Below, piece after piece: positions 47,602 through 60,673 of a DNA stretch of 64,000 nucleotides. This DNA is from Lasiosphaeris hirsuta (lineage: Eukaryota > Ascomycota > Sordariomycetes > Sordariales > Lasiosphaeriaceae). The stretch spans positions 434,001 through 498,000 of the forward strand of contig JAUKUA010000008.1 in the NCBI GenBank assembly GCA_030549175.1, read 5' to 3'. How positions within the stretch are numbered: the stretch's first letter is position 1; every line of letters starts with the position of its first letter. The notes beneath the pieces are model-generated. The model did not search any database. It saw only the letters and a list, made by a program, of their open reading frames with translations, and was not told the DNA's origin. The translations under genes were made by a program, and so were the position numbers.

Positions 47602-49212
47602 TTAGTCTATAATGTCGAAGAGTGTCTTCCGCTTAGTCGTCTTAGGAGGTAACTTCTTAGTGGTAAGCTTCTTATGACCGATACCTTTAGTAGAAGTCTC
47701 TTAAGTAGGAGAAAAGGCTACTGACTTATTATGTATGCTAACCTTAAGAACGTTAGTGCCGAATAGGTTAATAAAGATACCGTACTTGTTTTACTTCTTA
47801 GGTAAAGTATCTATAGCTATGATTTTACTCTAGGAATCTTCAGTAAGGTACTTACGTGAGGTACCGAGGGTTATAATAGGTATAAGGGTACTTAAACGAG
47901 TAGTCAAGGTAGCCGTGGGTTATGTAGTTAATAGTTACTTAATAACCTTGTTAAGCTTTGTCAGGTCCTTTTAAAAATCTTAGACCTAGTTATTAAGTAT
48001 TTTAGTCTTCAGACTGACTTTATTTATATAGCCCGTTAAAACTTTAACTTACTCTTTAATAACATATTTATCGAGGCTATCTATCGTCATTCTCTTTATA
48101 GCTTAGAAAGCTTTATAGACCTTATCGTAGCTCGGAAGCTCCTTAATCTTATTCTCAAAGGTATTGATCTTACCCTTAAGATACTTCTAGAGATTATATA
48201 TATTAATAAGTATACTAGCTATAAAAGACGTATAGACTACTTTAGCCTTCTTAAGCTTTATAATCTTATTAACGAGCTAGTACTTAAGGTACTAAAACTA
48301 CGTATGTTAGTATTAGTTCATATTGGTAATAAGGACATTCGTTTAGTTAACCTAGGTATGAACTTATATAAGGTCGAGGTGATTAAGATAGATAAGAATT
48401 AAAGATAACTTCTTATTTAAAATGGCTATAAGATAATAATAAATAGTCATAAGGATAGATACTTTTAAAGATAAGTAATTATTATTAATATCTTACTTAT
48501 TATATATTGTCTTAGTCTTATTTAATAACTTTTTTAACTAGTATATATATAAGTTATTAGTTAAACCTTAGTTCTTAATTGCCGACTTTAATCCTTTAGT
48601 AAAGATACTTTTAATCTCTTTATTTATTATAAAAAAAAGCTTTGGATCGTTAATTATAAAGGTAACATATTTATAAGCTTTTTATCTATTTACTAACTTG
48701 TTATAATATTTAAACTCGAAGTAGACTCTATAGTTTAGTAAGATGTTAAGCTCCTTACTATTAATAGTAAGTTACTTAGTTTTTTACTTAGCCTATTTCT
48801 AAAGTATCTTTATATCTTAGCGGTAATACTTCTTAGGGATATAATATTTAATAGGTAAGCTAGTAAAAAAGCTAAGTAAGCTATCTAAGAGATTTAAGGT
48901 CATCTCTTCATTTTTCTTATTAGGCTTACTTTTTATAGTAAGGTTAAAGTTATTATCTTCTATATACTTACTCTTATTATTATCGTAGTTAGAATCGTAG
49001 TTAAATAGATCGTCGGGCTTAAGCTCGTCGTAGTCGTTCTTACTATGTTTGGTAATAACGGTGATATTCTCTTAAGCTTATATAATATGTCTTAAGGTTT
49101 CTTTGGTTAGAATTTAAAGATACGTAGGATCTAAACTCTTAGTTATTAAGCTGTCCTCAGGTACATTTAGATTATTTAGCTTAGCTTAAATTATCTCGAA
49201 TTAACATTTCAT
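47602..49212 (-). pseudogene. A4 ORF3, unrecognised, intact ATG
   Basis: The third copy of the 1611-nt frame, with ATG in place (MKC, then a RIP stop, then FEII) and a stop at the same codon, here TAA. Conserved segments are the same as in A2 and A3. With three copies of identical length and no indel, whereas the adjoining spacers carry length changes, the frame must have been kept by selection before RIP acted. Confidence 0.82.
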
Positions 49213-49521
49213 TTTATAAATATACTCTTATAAATAACTGACTTTAACTATCTCAAAGTATATATAAATATAATAGTAAGATATAAAGAAAGTATGAAGA
49301 TATAACTTAATAGTAGTAACGAGGGTAGTAATAATTATAAGAAAGAAAACATAAAAATTTTATAAGAGGGGGGTTTTTTTTATTAGTAGCTTAGCTTAGT
49401 AAGTTAGGATCTTATGATAAGAAAAATTAACAGAGGAAAAACGATATTATAATAAGGCTTTTATTTAATTATCTAGTCTTTTTAACTCATAGTAGAATGG
49501 TACTCGTATAACTAAGTAAGG

Positions 49522-52500
49522 TTAACAAAGGAAAGTAAAAGAAAGAAAAGATTTGATATTATAATTAAAATATTTCCTTACCTTGTTAAGAAAGTTGTTC
49601 GTCTTCGAAAACACCTATTATCTAACGGTTTAGTACTATAGAAGCTTAACTACTATTTTTATAGTAGAGATAATATCGACCTTAATATACTTAATAGCCT
49701 TAATATCTTTTTTCTTACGCTTCTTATCCTAGTCGATAAGATTCCTTACTTTGTAACTTATGATGGTATCTCTTACGTTTAGTAATAAGTTTACTCTTAA
49801 CTTTTATATATCGTCCTTAGCTTCGTAGTTCTTTTAGTAGATAAGATACTTGATACTTAGGTTCTTTTTCTTTTAACTTACTTTACTATTAACGATATAG
49901 TCGAGTTTCTATTTTTCTTATTCGTTAACCTTGACGGCTAGTAGTACTTATCACTTTTGACTAAAAGGATTCTTACCTTATTAAAGATAGTATAGTTATG
50001 TAATTAAGATGATTAGGTATACTTTCTATGATACCGGGGAGTTAAGCTTATAAGTTAGATTACTTGTCTTTACTTTGTTAATAATCTTAAATAGGCTTAT
50101 CCTTTAAGGTGACTATTTTCTTTTTAGCTTGCCGGATAGATAGTAACCTTTATAGAGGTATAGGTAAATAATATCTCCGATTTCAAAGGTCTCGGATATA
50201 TACTTATTATTATAATAGAGTTTTGTCATTATGCTAACGATGTTAAAAAGCTAAATTACTTCCTTTTGATAATATCTTCTAAGAACTTTTATTACCTCGG
50301 TACCTACTTTATACCTTCTTTTATAGTTAGAATATTTACTAGGGACCTTAGCTAGAATCTAAGGACTAGTTCGTTAGATAATCTATTAATTGTAATAGTT
50401 AGTATGTTATTAATATTAAACTAAAGTAATGATAATATATTAACTTACGGAACCTCTCTATCTATTATAAAGGTATAGAAATGAATAGTAATCTTAACTG
50501 TCTGGTTTGTCCTTTCTAACTAACTATTGGTTTGTAGGTAGTAAATAATAGAAAAGAGTAATTTAATGTTATAGATATTAAAAATCTCTTTCTATAATAT
50601 CGAGATAAACTTTTAGTCTTTGTTACTAATAATCATCGTTAGTAATTCCTAGTCGTACATAAATAATGATTTCGTTAATACCTTTATCTAATCTTTAGCT
50701 ATGTAAGTATAGTATCCCATTAATAAGAGTAGTTTTTTAAAGAACTTACATATAACTATATAAAATATATTAAGTATGTTATAGCCTTTAAGGTACTATA
50801 TCGTTCTAGCTGATAGGACTGTAGGTAGGCTAATAATAAAATCTATTATGATGGTATAGAATGGCTATGAGATTACGTAGATAGGTATTATTTCTTTGTT
50901 TGTAAGCTACTTGTCGGTTTGGTTTTGGTGGTAGATCTTATAGAACTAAATGAAACGTTTCGCTTTCTATACCTGGTTAGTAAAGTATATATTTTAAAGG
51001 CTGTCTATTATCTTATAGAAACCGAAATGATATGATTTATCATAAACTATCTCGAGTACTATCGTAACATATGTTCTTAAGATATAGAGGTAACGATTTT
51101 TATCATAATTAATATAATATAATAACTTGTCCTTAATCTCAAATAGTTCCATTAAAAGTTGTAGGTACTTTTTAGGTACTCTAGCACGTTCTACCCGTTA
51201 TAATACGATAGATTTTTCTATCTTAGCGTTGATACTAGCTATTAACTTACTATATTTCGTATCGTTCTTATAACCCTCGTATAAAATAGTTCTAAACGAG
51301 TCGTTGATAACGAGCTTAGTACTTACCTAAATAATTATAACGGATATCTTATCTCCTATGTTCTATACCATGGCCTAGATATTATCGAGCTCGTTAGATT
51401 TATCTATCTTAAGCTTCTTAAAGTTTTGTTCGAACGTTAGAAGCCATAAGAATATATTAAGAACGACATTAAGAATACTTAGGATATAAAAAATATCGAT
51501 CTTAAACTAAGAAAGTTAGTTTACCGTATTCGTAAGCTTAAGATTAGCCATATTTAAGTCTATCGTTACTAAAGACGTATACTTAACGATACCTTTAGTA
51601 AAAACGTGATTTATTAAGACGTTTAGGCGATGTTAGTTTAACTAAACTATCTTCTTAAGCTTTTTAACTACCTATATAACTATTATAACCTTTACCTCCA
51701 TAAATTCGTATTTTTACTCGGTTATAATAATTACTCTTAATAAGAATATAATCGGTAGAACCCTCTCCGTTATAAGGTCGTACCTTAAGATTACTTTCTT
51801 ATCTTAGTTATTCTTAAGTTAAAAAACGAAGAGACTAAAAGCTTCTTTATAAGTATCGACTTTAAAAAATAATAGCTTTATTTTAACGTGATAGTAAGTT
51901 ATAAATTGTATATATAAGTATTCTTATAGTAGGTAGAAAGATTTCTATTTATCTTTTAAAGGTTAAAAACGTATTTTCGATATGTAAACCTTTCTTATGT
52001 TTTTTATACTTCCGTTTATAATCTTTCCTTCCTCACGGCCTAATATTAGTAATATTATCTTTTTCTTTTATAACGGTTTGGCTTTGATATCATATTAGGT
52101 AATCTTATGTCATAGTTATCCGGCTATCTTTAGATAGATCTCGAACATATCTAACGTGTCTAGGAACTTTATCTTTTAAAAAGCTACAATTCGATCATCC
52201 GTTTTCGCGACTCCTTCTTTGTTAATAATATATCTTAGGAATTAGATCGCTAGATAAGCTATAAATGACTTACTGGTATTAATATATATCCTTATGTCCT
52301 TTAAGAGCTTAAGTACCTTATTTATATGTTCATAGTACTCGTCTTCTATAGTACTAAAGATGACGATGTTATCAATATATACCTATATAAAATCTTAACT
52401 ATTACAGAATAGATGGTTTATAAAACGCTAGGTAAAAGTAAGTAAGTTCTTAAATCTTATAAGTACCACATTTAATCACTCGAGCTTTCTTTTTATAACA

Positions 52501-55500
52501 ATAACTATATGATTATAGTATTTATTATAGACTAGTAATTAATAGAAGAAATCAAAGGTATTTATTATAGAGAACACCTTTTTTTCTTATATTACAAAGA
52601 TTATGTCGTCTTAGTTTATAAGTAGATAGACGTCTAATATCATAATTTTATTTAAGGTACATAAGTCGATAATAAGACAACCCTTCTTTACTCCGTTAAT
52701 CATTCTTTATACTATGAAGGTAAGATATATGATAGGGGTTAGTTCGTTAAGAAAGGTTAGCTTTCTGGCCGTATATATAATATCGAGTCTTTATATAGCA
52801 AAAACGTAATCTTTCGCTCCTTAGAGATATAGCTTTACTAACTTGATTTAGTTTTACTATCTCTTAACAAGGTCAATCCTTATTTTACTCTTATCGGACA
52901 TAGGTATAATACCTCTATCACGGAATATATTATATTTATCTAAGAGGTCTTTGATCCTTTCTATAAAGGCTTCGTTTACTTTATAGATACTTATTCTAAC
53001 CTTACTTTTAATAGTAGAAAAATCGGCTAGCTTCCCGACTTCGTATAATGACATATAATATCCTATCTTTAGAAAGAGTAGCTATGAAGTATCGATGATC
53101 TCTATCTCGTTACTTACTTAATTACTTAGAATATAAACGAAAATATCCTTTATTTTACCTTCGAGTTAGTTAATTTTATTAAGGATAGCTAAATAATATT
53201 CTTTTATATTAACGTTGTTAAGTTTTATGTAATATTTCGTAGAGGAGGCTTACGTAATCCTCGCTCTTATATTTATGCTGTAACTTGTTAAATCAAACAT
53301 AAATACTTACTTTACTCCGGGCCATTCTTAAACTTTCTTAATCTTCTAACCTCTCTTAATGATTATCAACTTAAATATCAAATTATAGAAGTATATTATA
53401 TAAGATATTAAGTAGTCGATGTTACCATCTTAGATATCTTCTTACGTTAATATAAGATAAAAAGTCTATAGTCTATCATAAATATACATTTCCTTACGTA
53501 ATAACTTTAATAGATTATATATCTTAGTCTTAATAAAACTTTTCTCTCCGGATATAAAAATAATACTTTAAAAAGTAGTAACCTTATATGTAATCTCCCG
53601 GTAAGGTTTAGCAACTAAGTCTACCCTTATTCTTATATTTCTAATAGATCAGAAAGTAACGTTATTTCTTAAGAAGTCAATAGTTATACTATTATCATTT
53701 ATAAAGGTAATATTAATTAATATATATAACCTTAGCTCGTTAATAATATCAGCCTTTATATAAAAGTAAGTATTAACATTAGTTTACTACGTTATACCGG
53801 GAATATAAAAATTAAACTTAGCTTACTTATCGATACGAGTTCTTAAGTTAATTTCCTTAACAAAATGGGGTTCCTACGGTACCTAGCGTAAATAGCGTAC
53901 CTATTTCTAAATCTACTTTTTATCGACGAGGTTAGTTAAGTTACTAATATTAAAGTAAACGTATGTAGGTTTATCATTCAAGTTTACTTTAACGTTAATT
54001 CGAAGATAAGACTTCTTCGGGTATTAAGAGCCTACGGGGCGAAGTAATAGGTTTACTTTAATAACCTACCCTTCCTCGAAGATAACGTAAGCTCCTTTAT
54101 CGAGTAACTTTCCTAAGTTATGATGAATCCTTTATCTTTCTCTTCCGTATCTTCTATAAATACCTATTTAAAACGAAGCTTCTTTACGTCGTTCTTACTT
54201 ATCCTTATGTTCCCATTGTCTTTTAACTTCTTAAAGTTCTTTAGTTCTTCTCTTAAACGAGTAGGCTACCTCGGAGTCACGGGCTTTGTAAGAGAACTTT
54301 ACTTCCTAAAGATCACGGGCTTTATAAGAGGTATAAGAGACATAGGCTCTTCTAGGAACCTAGGTTCTTAGTGTACGATTAAACCTTCCTTTAGCTTTTA
54401 CGGTTGTTTAACACACTCGGTCCGGATATACCGTTACAGCTTATTTCCATAGTCAAATATTTCTATATAGCTCGAACATTTATACTTTTTCTTATTAGGT
54501 ACCTTATACCGGGTAAGGTTACTTAGAATTACAGAAAAACGAAGGAAAGTTAAATAGAAAGGAGATATTATAACGTTAAGAAAAGTAGTAGTATCTTTTT
54601 CCGATTTTCCTTCGTTGATAAAGTGATATCTCTCAGCCTCAAGTTGTTTATACTACTACTAGATGTTAATATTTTCTTTATAGATAAACTTATCGTTAAT
54701 ATAGGTAAAAGTGTCGTTATTATAAGATTAACGTTAGCCATAGTACCACTACCTCTAAAACACTCAGTCTAGTTAAAAACATTTAGGTACTTACTTATTA
54801 AATCTCTAGTATAGGTACATATTATAACTACGTTTGTTTACGTTACTAAAGTATAAACACCCTTACTATCCGCTTCTTTAGTTACGAGAGGATAACCTTC
54901 TATTATTAAAGTACCCTCGATTACCGTTATTACCTTATTAAGTAGCTTGTCTTCCTCGATCGTTAACTTAACCTCGTCTTCTATCTCTATTAACCTAGTT
55001 AATATTATCGTTACTATAAGTTATAATATTGTCATTATATAATACCGTCCTAGTTACTTTTATAACCGTTCTTTTAGTAACTAACATGTTATAAGATATT
55101 AATATCTTTTCTTTGATCTTATCGAGGTAATTACGAAGTATATCTTTAGTAGTTAGTCGAGTATAGAGCTAACGTAATTTCTTATGTAAGTTATTATATA
55201 GCCTAGTAAGTAATTAGAAATCTTCCTTATCTCTCTATACTCTTACATACTTAAAACAATCTAGTATATATATATAAACTAACTTACCGGTAATATTATC
55301 TTCGGCCTTAAACTTACTTATAAGTTAACTAAACTATCGTTTTATATCTACTAGCTTTAGTCTAAACTATTAAAGGATAATTATGACTTAGTTAAAGACG
55401 CTTAGTCTTACGTACTTCTTATCCTTAGTTAATAATCAAAGCTCGTATTATTAGAAGGTTAATTTCCTAAACAATAAAAATAGTTCTTTATAAAGAATAT

Positions 55501-55737
55501 TATATCTATCTAGATCCAAGGCCGCTTCCTTAATACATACGGTCTAAAGATAAACGTTACAGTAACAGAGTTACTTACTATTGTAGAATAATTAGGCCTT
55601 ACCGTCTTTCTCCGGTAATACGTCTAGCCAAAGGAGACTAACATAATAGATCTACTAGTTAAAGCCTCTCGTTACTAATGGAGTACTTACTTAAGCCGCG
55701 GGGCCGGTCGCCGGCGTATTAGTCCTTATAAGGGTAA
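49522..55737 (-). pseudogene. gag-pol: A4 gag-pol, 5' end missing, RIP-broken
   Basis: 6216 nt colinear with A3 gag-pol from about codon 228 to the conserved TAA. A clean block at 52857-53054 corresponds to the protease-RT linker of A3 (KVRISIYKVNEAFIERIKDL). RT, RNase H, integrase and chromodomain follow in order to the left. Inactive. Confidence 0.88.
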
Positions 55738-57064
55738 TGTAACACAGGCTAGCCCACGAAGGTCTGGGGTGTGACAACCACAAGGTGAAATATCAAATGG
55801 AGAATCAGACTGTAGAGCTTTAACCTTTCTTAACTCTCGACTTAACAGTTTAGCAAACCACCCCGACAATTACTATTGGTCTAGTTTAGAGCTTTCACAC
55901 GATGGACTCAGGAACTTGATCTTCGTAAGGCTAATAAGCACAAGGTCTGATTTAGAGGTTTTAGAATGGAACGGTGAGGGAGTTAACTATCGCAATATAA
56001 AGTGGTGGAGAGCTAGGGAAAAGGAGGTTTAGGGAGATGGAATGATTAAACAGAAGATAAGACATAATACTTCGTAGTTATAAGTTAGAAGAAACAGAAG
56101 GGTTCATAAGGTTATATTACCCCTTAGCTTCACTGAAGTTTAGTTAATAATCTTTCTAGGTTTGTCCAAAGAGAACTAGGAAGCTTCTTCCTCTCGAGGA
56201 TCCGTCGTAGCATACCTGTTCTTTTATAGAAGGCTATGTATAAGATATAAGGATACTGAAATATCCGAAGGATCTTCCTAGTTACCTATTAGTCCCGAAT
56301 CTCCTTTCTAGCCGTCCGTCTCTCGCGCCTTATAAATCAGCGGCTATAAGCTAAGTGAAGCCGGCCTATTACACGTTGGTCCATGGCGGGTATTAGTACT
56401 TATCTATATAGCTCTAGTGGCATAGTGTCTATTGTTGTAGGTATTTCTTCACGTCCTTAGTACTTACGTTAGTTACAATATTGTTAGGTCGATCCTATGT
56501 CGGCTATCATAGTAACGGTTCCCTTTATGACTTACACACGGGGGTCGTAGCTACTTGTTACTACTAAAGCTAGACTCCGGAGAACGTCGGGTTCTAAGTC
56601 TTCCAAAGGAATACTAATAATAACAGGAAGGTCTATGATTCGAAAGACTAGCTGTAAGGTCTCGGCTAGCTATGTAGGCCCTAACTATGATACTAAGGTT
56701 AAGTAGCTTGTCTATGACAAATCTGAAGTCTGATAACGTTACCTAGTACGGGTAAGATCCGTTATACGGCTACTCTAGCTTATAAGTGGTTCTAGGTATT
56801 CTATCATAGCCCGTAGGTACTTAGGAAAATCCGCTGACCTATATACCGGCCGAATAGGCTATTAGCTATACATAAGATTATGTCCCGAGGTTAAGTTACG
56901 TTATAGCTATCCTCTATGATAGTTTCCTTATCTACATAATCTATGATAGATATTTATAGGTCAATAAATATATACTTCTTATATATAGTTCATACCGTTA
57001 GTATGTTAGCTCGGTTAAGAAGGTCGGTAACCTTATTAACCTTAGTAAGCCTACTAGTATAACA
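55738..57064 (-). repeat. 3' LTR of B4
   Basis: 1327 bp, from TGTAACACAGGCTAGCC to CTAGTATAACA on the plus strand. The next bases TTATCTCCTCTCTTAGGAG are the complement of the polypurine tract. The outer 700 bp or so are cleaner than the inner part. Confidence 0.93.
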
Positions 57065-60000
57065 TTATCTCCTCTCTTAGGAGAACTTACCTTAAGTTCT
57101 TAGGTTAATAACCCTAGGGTCCTTAAGCTTACGTAGGTACTTAATGTGGAAGTTCTAAAGTTCTTAGATGTTAAAGAAGTGGTTATATAGTTCCTAAGTC
57201 TAATCTTTCTTATTAAGATATTTCTTCCATTTAACGTAATATTTTACCTACTCCTTTCTTAGTACGGAAGTTTATGATTTCCTTTACTATAAATTTCTTA
57301 AGGTAAATATCTCCTACTTACTCTAAGACCTAAATAAGATTAGAAATCGGCTAAGAGCCGGTTTAAAAAGGCTTAATAAGGGATACATAGAAAGTAAGAT
57401 AAATCTTCTAATATTCTAGGAGTTCGAGTTTTATAGTTATAAAAGATACTACCTTAGAGATCTTAAACGGGCTAAGTAACTTTCTGTCTAGTTTTTTAGA
57501 AGGTCTCTTAGTCCTAATATTCTATACGTTAAGTATTACTAGTTACCTTTTTTTTTCAAAGGAAGGTACTTCCGTTCGCTTCCGATCTATATACTTCTTT
57601 ATTTGTTTTCGAGACTTCTTAAGGGTTTTACAAAGGTTCTCGTAGACCGTTGTTATCTAATAAGCTATGATTTCGCTATACGAGTTACGTATAAACTTGT
57701 TTGGTAGGTTGTTTACGGCTAAATAATAACCGAGGTTAACATAGAAAGGAGAGCTGTCAGTAGAAGTTGATCTGGTGTTATTTTATGTAAATTTAACTAT
57801 AAGTAATAAGATGTCCTAGTTATTTATCTCGTAATTTATAAAGGCCTTAAGATAAGCTTCGATATGTTAGTTAAGACGTTTTATCTAGTTATTTATTTCG
57901 GGATAGAACGTAGTTAATATCCTTAGTTTAACTTCTATATATTTAAGAAAGTTATACCAAAGACTCACGTTAAGCCATAAGTCCCGATTAGAGATGATAT
58001 CAGTAGGTATACTATAATATTTTTAACATTTATAAGTAAAAAGAAAGATTAAGTCTTTTATCTTCTTAGTATCGTCTTTTAATAAAATGAAAGTATATTA
58101 TTTTAGTAAAGGTATCGACAATAACTTAGATAGAACTATATCTATTAAAGAGAGAAAGGTCTGTTATGAAGTCTATTAAAATAAGCCTCCAGAGAAAATA
58201 TTCTAATTTAATAAGATAAAGTAATTTGAAAGGAAGGTAACGTCTTAGCTTATTACTTTAACACTTATAGTAAGAGTATATAAATTTAGTGATATCTTTC
58301 TTAAGGTTCTGTTAGTATATATGCCGTCTAATAAGTTTAATGGTCTTATCTATGCCTATATAGCCTACTACTTTGGTATCGTATTCGAAGTAGATAATCT
58401 AAATCTTAAGTTCCTTGTTATTAGGGACCTAGATACGATTCTTTATAAATAAGATTTTATCTTCGTTAGTTATGTCTTTTCTAAGAGAAACTAAGGCCTT
58501 TTAATACGTTTCGTCTTCGGAAGTAGTAGCTTTGATTTGCTCGAGAAATTCCTCGTTTCATTTTGGTACTAGAATACTATAGAGATAAGCTTTTAAATAA
58601 GAAAAATATTCTTTATTTAAAACTAAGGTTATCAGCTAGTTTTTATCTCCCCTTTTAGAAAGATACTCCTTATATCGTAAGAAAGTATTAACTTTAGTAT
58701 TTTATATGTTGGAATAGAAATTAATAACGAAGTCGAAGGTAACGAGTTACTAAGCCTATTAGACTTAGCGGCGGTTAAGAACTTTTATAGTCTAGAAATA
58801 TTCTAAATTACGGTAGTCTAAGAAGACTTCGATATAGTATTTAGTACCCTCGAGGTACTGTTTCTAATGTTAGAAATAGTTAACTATCGTTAGAAGTTCC
58901 TTATCATAGATTTCGTAGTTAATTTCTATAGGAATTAGCTTTCTGAAGTGAAATGTTATAAGATATATCTTATCGTTATCTTACTTCTATAACATTATTT
59001 CTCCTAATACGTAGTCTAAAGTATCAGGTTTAATAATAGGTAGTTTACTAAGGTCGAAATAAACTAAGATAGGAGCTTTAGTAATGGCTTTCTTTAATAC
59101 TTTAAACGTGGTATTTATTTAATTGTTTTACGTTTAGGACTTCTAGGTTAGGTTAGTAGAATTAGTAAGTAGTTTAATAATACGTAAGTAATCTTTAATA
59201 TAATACCTATAGAAGTTTGTAAATCTATTAAATTACTAAACTTCTTTTATTAATCTTAACTATTCTTATAAAAAGATATATTCTATCTTATCTCTTAACA
59301 TTATGATATCTTTAGTACTAATAATATAGCCTGGATATTCTAGTTTCTTAGTATCTTATATATATTTAGAGGGGTTAATAACGAGGTTATGCTTCTATAG
59401 TCACTTAAGGACTTTAACGATGATTTTGTCGTACTCTTCTTTAGAGCTTGTATAAATGAAGAGGTCGTTAATGTAAAATAAAAGGCCTTAATTAATAAGA
59501 TTTCGAAAGATATGATTTATTATATCTTAAAAGGTAGTAGGAGTATTAGTAAGGTTAAAGGATATTACTTTAAACTTAAAAAGACTATAATAAGTTTGAA
59601 ATATTATTTTCCACTCGTAGCCCTCCTTTATCTAAATTAAGTTAAAGCCTATTTTTAGATCTATCTTAATAAAGATAATTAATCTAATGAAGGTGTTTTA
59701 AAGTTTAGTAATAAGAGGTAACGAGTAATAGTTTTTAATAGTTTATTCATTAATCTTTCGGTAGTCGACTATAAGTTAGAGATTTTCTAGGTCTTTAGTA
59801 GCTACCTTTTTTAATAATACTTCCTTATTTATAAAGAAGATAGGCGAAGAATATAGTAACTTTGATTCTTATATCTTACCCTCCCTAAGTATTTAATCTA
59901 GCTATTTATAGAGGATTTTCTTTTCTAAGGGCGATATAAGATAGAGAGGTTCTTATAGAAGTTTCTTATCTTTAATAATATTAACTACATAGTCTTATAG

Positions 60001-60673
60001 CTAGTGATCTAATAGCCGTTAAGCCACTTCAAGAGACGTTAAAGGTATAAATATCTTAAATCTTTCGGAGATTTTTACGATGTAAGATTTAATAACATCA
60101 ACGATTAAGCTCTTATTTCCTAAGACTACAAAAGAGGTATAGTTCTAGTAATAATAATCTAAGACGAAAGTTACTTTCGTTATGTTAAGATCTTATAGTT
60201 AGTCCGGCTAATATTGTTATAGCCATTAATACAGTAAAAAAATATTACATTCTATGTTAAGAGGAGAGATTTCGAACGTTATGTAAGAGAAGTAATCTAT
60301 TTGATACTATAAAACGATTTCCTTAATATACTTTTTACCTGATTTAAGGTTAATGGTTCTATTAAAGGCTTCTAAAGGTTTTAGAATCGTCTTATATATA
60401 TAAGGGATATTCTATTTTTAGATAAGATCTTTACTTATAACCAGGCTAGAGGCTCTAAGGTTTAAGAGTATTTAAACGGGAATTTTCTTAGCTCCATAAT
60501 AAATAATAGTTATAAGAATAATCCTACGGTTTCTATAATATAGTTTATGGTTATATTTAGTCTTTTTATAAAAAAAGCTTTTTAGTGTTATTAAAGTAAT
60601 AGACATGCTTATTTAGTAAAGGTTATAATATATTAAGGTACAAATCTCGATACCGTAAGATTCGGAGTACCAA
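57065..60673 (-). pseudogene. pol: B4 pol with complete integrase, RIP-broken
   Basis: Same domains as B1 pol, reading leftwards: protease, RT, RNase H, integrase, chromodomain, stop just before the polypurine tract. At about 58210-58480 it retains the HHCC zinc domain that B1 lacks (GYIGIDKTIKLI, then FIYSYYKC from FIYSCYKC). The T-run and TAA that end gag are conserved with B1 (GGATTTTTAAYYGG), with pol in the -1 frame. Inactive through RIP stops. Confidence 0.86.

Larger units (their letters stand above)
47222..55737 (-). mobile_element. A4: family-A Ty3/gypsy element lacking its 5' end
   Basis: 3' LTR, ORF3 and most of gag-pol in minus orientation. About 680 nt of gag, the leader and the 5' LTR are missing because B4 begins at 55738. 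It inserted into the gag of B3. The RIP pattern is like A3. Confidence 0.92.
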